Positions 58,601 to 64,000 of a stretch of DNA of 64,000 nucleotides are shown one piece after another. Numbering within the stretch: position 1 is the first letter of the stretch; the number at the start of each line of letters is the position of its first letter. The DNA comes from Liolophura sinensis (Eukaryota > Mollusca > Polyplacophora > Chitonida > Chitonidae): the NCBI RefSeq assembly GCF_032854445.1, contig NC_088295.1, positions 10,839,385 through 10,903,384 of the forward strand, written 5' to 3'. The translations under genes and the position numbers were made by a program. Below the pieces are notes generated by a model that saw only the letters and a program-made list of their open reading frames with translations, was not told where the DNA came from and did no database searches.

Positions 58601-61378
58601 AAAGAAATAATATTGCTGAGATTGGCCTCCCAATGCTGGGATCGTGCCGGGTAATCGATGAAGCAACGAAACCGGAATGCTCTTTTGTTTGAATATCCTG
58701 TCAGTTAGACGATTATGGCCAACAGCTCTAGCCTTTCCAGACCATCGGTCTCACAAGAAACCTGCCACGTTCGGCCAAAATGAAATCTCGCAGGTTTTGA
58801 ACGTGCTTACTTACACAAAAACATGTGCTTTCTTTGACCCTAGCCATGATTAGCGGAAGTATAATTTCCAAGTCAGGGCTGCGTTTGGCACAGAAAGCTA
58901 ACCACTGACCCGAAGTGCCTGATAGATCTTTTATGTAGCTTATTATAATCGGAGCCAGCCTCCCGTTTAGTCTCAGTACCAAACAGAATCCAATACCGAT
59001 AACTTGAGTCTTTTGCCATAAAACACCTCCGGGAATCCCAGCCTCTTTAACCATATCGAAGTATCTTTGGTGATTAATTATCATTGCACGACATACCTGA
59101 ATCATCAATATATTGTGTTGAGGCCCTGTGGAGGTAAATACCTGCATGGCCACCTGTATAAATTCTGTCATATATCCAAAAGAGATATTCGCCTGGTAGA
59201 GGGCTCTCTTCTAGCCTCCCCTGTGAATTGGGTCGAAAGCTAATATCAATCTGTGTTGAGACGTTTTCTGGTCTCCCTGGTTTTTTGCTCGAAAGTAGCG
59301 TGACTCAAATGTTCATAACTGTAAAAAACGTTAAAACGCCATTTAATTAGTAAATCAAATGATTAACATCAATGCTTTTGCTTGCAAATCCTATTTTAAC
59401 TGTACTTCTGCTCTTCTGTTATCAGGTATAATGTGGTTTTACTGGTGTTAAACTATTTCCTGCCGATGATCATTCTGGCTATTGCCTACGTCATCGTGGG
59501 CGTTCACCTGTGGCACAGCCGGAGTATTGGGGAGAAAACACCCAGACAGATCGAGAGTGTCAAGTCCAAACGGAAGGTACATACAATTAATAACCCAACA
59601 ACCAAAACAAGGGGACAATTTCGTGGCTCTTTCCTACACGCAAAGCACCTGCTTTCATTGTTCTATGAGCCTCGATGGCATTTTGCCAACGGCAGAGCTA
59701 CCAGTATCCTTTTCACGTGGTGTTATACGAAGATCATGAAAACTACTTTCTCTCCACCAATTCGCCCATCCCGCATACATTGCACATGGTTTGCAGATGA
59801 AAGTAGGTGCGTCACGCGAGGAAAAGTGCATCTGTGATCTGGTTTACTCCAGATATTTATTTTACTGATCTCAATTAACTGACTGCTGTCGTCAAAATCA
59901 AATATTCTTGTATATATACATATATCTAGTGCTCACACGTGGTGACTCGCATATCCTATGACCTTCTGAGCTCTGCCCAGTTTCTCACAACCATAATTCT
60001 GGCTGTCATCGAATAAGTAAAATATTTTTGAGTACGGCGTAAAACTCCAGTCAAATAAACAAAGAAATAAATAAATCATGTGACCTTGACCCTGCATATA
60101 TACGAACACACATGGAGATTATTTTGCTCTCCATGTGCTGTGTATCTACTTGACGTTTACTCCTTGTGGCTTTGCGGCCCTTCCCGTGACACAAGTGTCT
60201 CATTCCATTTCTGGCTGCGTAGCCACACTATGCCATATGTAACTAACACTTGAATGAAACTCTTTTTCTCTTACATTCAGGTGGTCAAGATGCTCATCAT
60301 TGTTGTGGTGATTTTCGGGATTTGCTGGCTGCCGATGCATGTTTACTTCGTTCTGACGAATTTCTGCGAAAACATCGGCATTTACCCGCACATCCAGCAG
60401 ATCTACTTGGTAATATTCTGGATGGCTATGAGCAACTCTATGTACAACCCCATCATATATTGCTGGATGAATACCCGGTAAGAGTCAAGCGTCTAGTGTG
60501 ATGCTTTTACACGCTGTGAACATCTGCGTGTAATTACTGCAGCATGGCTACCCCTATAATTCTATTAAATAGTATGACATGTAACAAAAAGATGCGTTGC
60601 ATTTCCCGGGTTCTCTTCACTATGAGGACTTTTTTGATGTTTATCTTTGTGTGTAGGATAAGCATGCTTGTAGCCTTATTATTTGTTCGTCAGATTCCGG
60701 ATACTTTGCACATATTGAAAGTATCATATAACGGGAAACCGCTAATTCTAGCCAATGAAGATTAATTTTTTGTTCGATAACACATGTAGCTATGAACCAT
60801 TGAGGTATGCATACACATTTAACGGTAATGCTATTTGTGCCTCTGTGTGCGCGGGAGTGTGTGTGCTTTTTTGGGCATTCGTGGATTTTGTTCAGTTTTA
60901 TTCACTGGCGTTGAAGTTTTTTGCAGTTACTCAGAGTGGTTAACTGGGTTTCTCTCGGGTTGTGCCCAATTTCCTCCCACCATGATGCTGGTCACCACCA
61001 AATATAGCGTAAAACACCAACAATTAAATAAATAAATCAATAAATACACCTATATGTACATAAATAAATAAATCACAGTGATTACCTTAACATGCTAAAC
61101 AAGGTGCTAATCTTTTATGTTCCAGATTTCGGAAAGGCTTTAAGTACGTATTTCGATGTTGTCCTTTTGTGACTTGGGGGCCAAAAGATAGTCTCCTGCA
61201 CATCGGGGGCACAACGGTTCGCCAGAGTTGGGGCGGTACCGAGTGCAAACTAGAACGCAACGGTTCCACCATGCATACTCTGGACGAAAGTTTGGACGAA
61301 ACGACTTGCTACAACTATTCTCACAGCCGATATCCCAGAGAAGGCCGATACAACGGCATGGCTGAGAACTCCATGTAG
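52256..61378 (+). CDS. TKR: Tachykinin-type neuropeptide receptor (class A GPCR), 5 exons
   Basis: Spliced coding sequence: 52256-52695, 58256-58465, 59426-59576, 60281-60477, 61126-61378; 1251 bases, 416 residues plus stop. All four introns have GT/AG ends and every join keeps frame. The protein is a complete seven-helix plasma-membrane receptor with N-glycosylation sequons at N16 and N23, N67 (1.50), LAIAD with D95 (2.50), C122 and C202 for the extracellular disulfide, DRYMAIIHPLKPRW at 146-159, W172 (4.50), P230 (5.50), Y238, CWLP at 282-285, NPIIY at 323-327 and a palmitoylation-type C344-C345 after helix 8. The DRYMAIIHPL sequence, the VGVHLW end of helix 5 and KRKVVKM into helix 6 are hallmarks of tachykinin receptors, usually coupled to Gq and calcium. 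Length is normal for the family. A related peptide receptor (for example NPY type) is less likely. Confidence 0.93.
52885..53003 (+). mobile_element. SINE 3' fragment in intron 1
   Basis: CCAGCAACCT, TCTCCCACCAC, CCGCCGTCATATATATGAA, GAAATATTCT and ACTACGGCGTAAAA match the SINE central-to-3' part. Head and A-rich tail are lost. The 39-bp minisatellite begins immediately after it. Confidence 0.75.
53011..53127. repeat. 39-bp minisatellite, three units
   Basis: Units at 53011-53049, 53050-53088 and 53089-53127. The last two are identical and the first has two differences. Confidence 0.95.
53294..53318 (+). repeat. 25-bp exact copy of exon 1 sequence
   Basis: These 25 bases are identical to 52532-52556, which encode the IADGLISL region of TM2. 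Bases just outside differ on both sides. No other exon 1 sequence is found nearby in the intron. Confidence 0.9.
54381..54626. mobile_element. Foldback / MITE-like element in intron 1
   Basis: Terminal inverted repeats pair 54381-54400 (ATATATGGATCACAACTTCT) with the reverse complement of 54607-54626, one mismatch, with weaker pairing continuing inward. The left side carries four roughly 19-bp tandem units ending GGTGAGCGAC or AGTGAGCGAC (54401-54474). The centre has a perfect hairpin with 20-base arms and a 5-base loop (54535-54579). No coding capacity, so any movement would need a transposase from elsewhere. A target duplication is not clear because both ends sit in AT-rich sequence. Confidence 0.65.
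55648..55812 (+). mobile_element. SINE copy lacking its head
   Basis: GGTTTCCTCTCTGGTCGTT, AACCTGCGGAT, TTTCCCCGGGTTCTTTCCGG, CTCCCACCACAATGCTGGCC, GTCGTATAAGTGAAATAT and GAGTAC follow the SINE central and 3' order. Confidence 0.85.
56520..56564. repeat. Near-perfect hairpin in intron 1
   Basis: ATCCGGTATCTTGTCAAGAT and its near reverse complement, with about 21-base arms and a 3-base centre. The repeated TATCTTGTCAAGATA is itself almost palindromic. Confidence 0.8.
57377..57550 (-). mobile_element. SINE copy in intron 1, antisense to the gene
   Basis: Tail (TTTATTTATTTACTTGATTA), ACTCAAGAATATTTAACC, ACGACGGTGGCCAGCATTAC and CGACCATCCGCAGGTTG are recognisable, plus part of the head (TCATTGCGCCGCGCTGGCAG). 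The middle is partly deleted. Confidence 0.82.
58256..58465 (+). CDS. TKR: Receptor exon 2: ICL2, TM4, ECL2
   Basis: It completes R147 and encodes YMAIIHPLKPRW (ICL2), TM4 with W172 and the SLPN turn, and ECL2 with conserved C202 in TICVLNWPDG. The acceptor is TTTTTCAG|ATAC, the donor GATTTTGT|GTAAGT (phase 2). The aromatic-rich WPDGVY segment matches the position of the tachykinin receptor ECL2. Confidence 0.93.
58466..59425 (+). other. Receptor intron 2 (960 bp)
   Basis: GTAAGT donor to TTATCAG acceptor. A 147-codon ORF runs antisense through the middle (59171-58728); see findings. No SINE seen. Confidence 0.9.
59426..59576 (+). CDS. TKR: Receptor exon 3: TM5 and ICL3 start
   Basis: 151 bases: completes V217 and encodes TM5 with NYFLP (P230) and Y238, the VGVHLW end of the helix and the basic ICL3 up to KSKRK. 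The donor is CGGAAG|GTACAT, phase 0. The weaker donor consensus (GTACAT) and open sequence beyond it could allow intron retention, but the retained frame has no receptor similarity. Confidence 0.92.
59577..60280 (+). other. Receptor intron 3 (704 bp)
   Basis: Donor GTACAT, acceptor TCTTACATTCAG. Contains a SINE 3' fragment at about 59965-60077. Confidence 0.9.
59965..60077 (+). mobile_element. SINE 3' fragment in intron 3
   Basis: GAGCTCTGCCCAGTTTC, ACAACCATAATTCTGGCTG, GAATAAGTAAAATATTTT, GAGTACGGCGTAAAACTCCA and an AAATA tail follow the SINE 3' order. Confidence 0.85.
60281..60477 (+). CDS. TKR: Receptor exon 4: TM6 and TM7
   Basis: 197 bases: VVKM, TM6 with FGICWLPMH, ECL3, and TM7 with MSNSMYNPIIYCWMN. 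The acceptor is TTACATTCAG|GTGG, the donor ATACCCG|GTAAGA (phase 2, splitting R333). The toggle-switch Trp and the NPxxY motif are intact, so signalling should be possible. Confidence 0.94.
60478..61125 (+). other. Receptor intron 4 (648 bp)
   Basis: GTAAGA donor to ATGTTCCAG acceptor, with a SINE tail fragment near its 3' end. Confidence 0.9.
60949..61075 (+). mobile_element. SINE 3' fragment in intron 4
   Basis: TCTCGGGTTGTGCCCAATTT, CTCCCACCATGATGCTGG and GCGTAAAACACCAA, followed by an expanded AAATA tail, lying about 50 bases upstream of exon 5. Confidence 0.82.
61126..61378 (+). CDS. TKR: Receptor exon 5: helix 8 and C-terminal tail
   Basis: It completes R333 and encodes FRKGFKYVFRCCPFV (helix 8 and vicinal Cys for likely palmitoylation), then a Ser/Thr-rich cytoplasmic tail with many phosphorylation candidates, ending ENSM and TAG at 61376-61378. 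The phase agrees with exon 4. The tail beyond CCPF is not conserved in the family. Confidence 0.93.
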
Positions 61379-61565
61379 TGTAGCAGAGAGTTGAGTGGGA
61401 CAGTGTGTTACAGCGAACAGCGTCAGGCGGCGTTTAGCCGGAAACACGGCCTCACCAGAGACGCGAACCGATTTCAGCATTTTTTGTTCCTTCTGTCATC
61501 CGGTATCGGTTAGGCACGTGATCCGTCTTGGGCTTTCTGTTTGCAATCAATACGTCCGATCCACG

Positions 61566-61571
61566 AATAAA
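61566..61571 (+). terminator. Candidate polyadenylation signal
   Basis: AATAAA about 190 bases after the receptor stop. Further AATAAA-like sites lie near 62231, so a longer 3' UTR is possible. Confidence 0.45.
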
Positions 61572-64000
61572 TCACCGTGAAATGGCGGGCTATTATAGGG
61601 TCAAAATCATTGGTAGAGGGACTTGCAGCTTGTTTTTCATACACTAAGTATTGGCCATCGTTGAACTGTAAATAGTATGTGTGTACACAGGGTGAGAGCA
61701 ACAAGAGGACTTGACGAGGATTTTCCTTGTGCGCATAATGGTGATTGTCCAAGGGTTTTTCGGTTGTGTCGACAATATATGGCCATTAGAAACATTTGCT
61801 TTATTGTATGGGCCTTGTATTGTTTATGAGAACAATTTAACCGATCGTGGAACGATATGGTAAAAAGAGATCGATACATCAATGAAAGGTGTTTGCTATC
61901 TTTCCCGTATGGGCTAGATATTTAATGATTCCAGCTCACCGATTTTGTTATTTCACTTCCTCCACGGTTCTAGTCCTTATTCACTGACCTCTTGTATTTC
62001 GTCGTATCATGTAGCACAGGTGAGGACATGTGCAATTGTGCATACGACTGTTCAGTTAATGTTTGTGTATGCCATTCGTACTGTCCTTTGAAGCTTATTC
62101 TATGAACCGCTTATACCATTGTCCATTTTCCCTTCCACATGTAATTGTACCTTATCTGTATCAGCTTGTATAGTTATTCTGCAGAAATGTTGCGTTGTTA
62201 AACCTATTACCGTGTGGGCAATATCAGGAAAATAAATATGTATATGTTCATAACGAACTGCATCGCCATGAACAAAAGATCGTTTCCCTTCACAGACATT
62301 TCGCTTCCTAGCTGATCTATCTGAGATATACAACCCGCTCGCAGATATCATTAGTCCTGTGAGGACTATGCGTGCACACAATTACTTAGGATTGCTGATC
62401 ACTGAGTATGTTTTGCATATCGTAGTCATGTCAGTAAGCGAACATATTGCATCACTGGTATGCATGCCTATTCATATATCAGCCTTTATGGGAAAATGAT
62501 TGTAGTGCTTTATTCAGTTTTAAGCCATTAATTGTCAAGGAACTTTGAAGGAAACGATATAACGGGAAGCGAAAAGTGTGACTATGCGCGTTTATATTTA
62601 TTTGTGCGAAGTGAAACATTTTTGACTGATTAAAAGTACAGGGCAAGTTCAGTGTTTATGATTCGCATGCATAGTAAGGTTACATATATGTTTACATATA
62701 CTACACTCTAATTACCCTTACTTACAGAGGTTTTTGTTTCATTGCATAAGGAATGCAATGTTTCAAGTACAATTAAGCGTAACATTAAGATGAACCAAGT
62801 ATATATTAGGTTAAAAAATCATTCACTGGCTGTTGCGCACTTTTTCGCTCCGAGAAAGTGAGATGAGAAAAGTTTTCACTTCCTCCGCAGATCTTGTATC
62901 GGTCGAGCAAATCGGTGAAATCGACATAGACTAGCCGATTGATCATCTCCGGCCGACAGTTCCATACATATTCAACCAAACTGAAAAGACAAACTTATAA
63001 AAAACTTATGAACTTGTTTTTGTAATGGAGAACGGTGTAAGACGGATTGCCTTAAACCATGAGAGCTGATCGCACCCTTGTGGCCCACGTAACAAGGAAA
63101 AAAAATTACATTTTGAACTGGACTTGACAGTAGGGACACGATGCTATTCTTCACTCAACTTAATGCCGCGAGTTGTCTCTGTCTTGTCTAAGTCTACAAT
63201 ATAAACACCTAAATCATGGATAGATACAACTTCCGTTTACATGCAAATAAAGTCAATTATTCTAATATAGCCTGGCAAATAACTACAAGAACTTATTCGA
63301 ATGACTAGTAAATGAGCAGTATCATGTAAATCTTTCAGCAAACCCATCAGTAACATTGCAGGTACAGTCAAACAGGTTAAATCCCACAAGGCAAGTTCTT
63401 TATACAGCGAAAAGCTACCGATATAATACAAAATGTAGCTATTTCTTGTACATAGGTTTCCCAACAGACCGATGCGATTTCCACTCAGCACAAAATTAGT
63501 CTTGATTAAAAGTATGGTATTAGAATCATGAAATTAAAACTGAATTTGTTTTGTGTCTGTGTGTGTTAAAATTGGTAATATTGCCTTAAATATCTTATCT
63601 CGGTCATCAATCTTTCAAATTCTGTATAAAAACATATCCTACGTCGTGTCCTATGATCCGGATATGGGAGTACATACATTAAATCCCAGAACCACAAGCC
63701 GGCAATATGTAGGTTATATCCCAGAGTGACTATTTGGCAGTATATGCTCTATATCTCGAAGTGAGGATCGGTCAGTACACGGGCTACATTACATAGTGAC
63801 TATCTGGTAGTGAATGGAATTCTGGCAATAGATACACTACATCCCAGATAAGATCAACTATTTTATCTCAGAGTGATGCTAACACTTCAGTGTTAATGGG
63901 AAAGGAATATTTAGATGCTGTTTGGTCTAATCTGTGTGTTTGGCTTCATGAAAACTATGATAAGCCAACAATCTGCCCTGCGTGGCCACTCGTCAACACT
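61572..64000. other. 3' flank, no further gene recognised
   Basis: Short ORFs without motifs. The first part may be 3' UTR of the receptor gene. Around 63640-63840 loosely repeated phrases (ATCCCAGA, GTGACTAT) suggest a very degenerate repeat. Confidence 0.5.

Noticed and set aside
59577-59837. Extended reading frame past receptor exon 3
   Set aside because: The extension has no GPCR similarity, while splicing to 60281 continues ICL3 into TM6 with perfect frame and motifs.
52256-61378. Alternative assignment as an NPY-type or other peptide receptor
   Set aside because: The DRYMAIIHPL block, the WPDG-type ECL2, VGVHLW and KRKVVKM together fit tachykinin receptors best. A tree would settle it.

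Overview
This window is animal nuclear DNA: AT-rich, gene-poor, with long introns, many short interspersed repeats, decayed LTR retrotransposons and minisatellites. The tRNA-headed SINE with a conserved central domain, together with a tachykinin-type neuropeptide receptor, suggests an invertebrate, most likely a lophotrochozoan (mollusc or brachiopod grade). That placement is inference. I see no bacterial features, rRNA genes or CRISPR array. The only convincing host gene is on the + strand at the right end.

Left half (about 4.5-29.1 kb): a direct tandem segmental duplication. Copy 1 (about 4505-19822) and copy 2 (about 21125-29133) are collinear and separated by about 1.3 kb of unrelated sequence. 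The length difference is mostly explained by insertions. Copy 1 holds a nested LTR-retrotransposon block (5944-14323) whose empty site is visible in copy 2 near 22110/22111. Copy 2 holds a solo LTR of the same family (24079-25075, CATG target duplications) and a full SINE (25926-26197, 13-base target duplications). The outer retroelement lies on the minus strand. A second, related element lies inside it on the + strand. Both are inactivated by stops, frameshifts and lost catalytic residues. In both, the integrase follows the protease, and in the outer one integrase precedes reverse transcriptase and RNase H. This is the rare copia-like domain order known for Gmr1-type Ty3/gypsy elements.

Middle (29.1-51.6 kb): no recognisable gene. 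It carries SINE copies, a foldback sequence, a 27-bp minisatellite with 13 CACGTG palindromes (35788-35981), an eight-copy 41-bp minisatellite (36779-37106) and smaller duplications.

Right end (51.6-61.6 kb): a complete five-exon class A GPCR gene predicted to encode 416 residues. All exon joins keep frame with GT/AG borders, and the motifs point to a tachykinin receptor. Its introns contain SINE pieces, a 39-bp minisatellite, two strong hairpins, one of them inside a foldback element, and a 25-bp exact copy of part of exon 1. The last 2.4 kb has no recognised gene.
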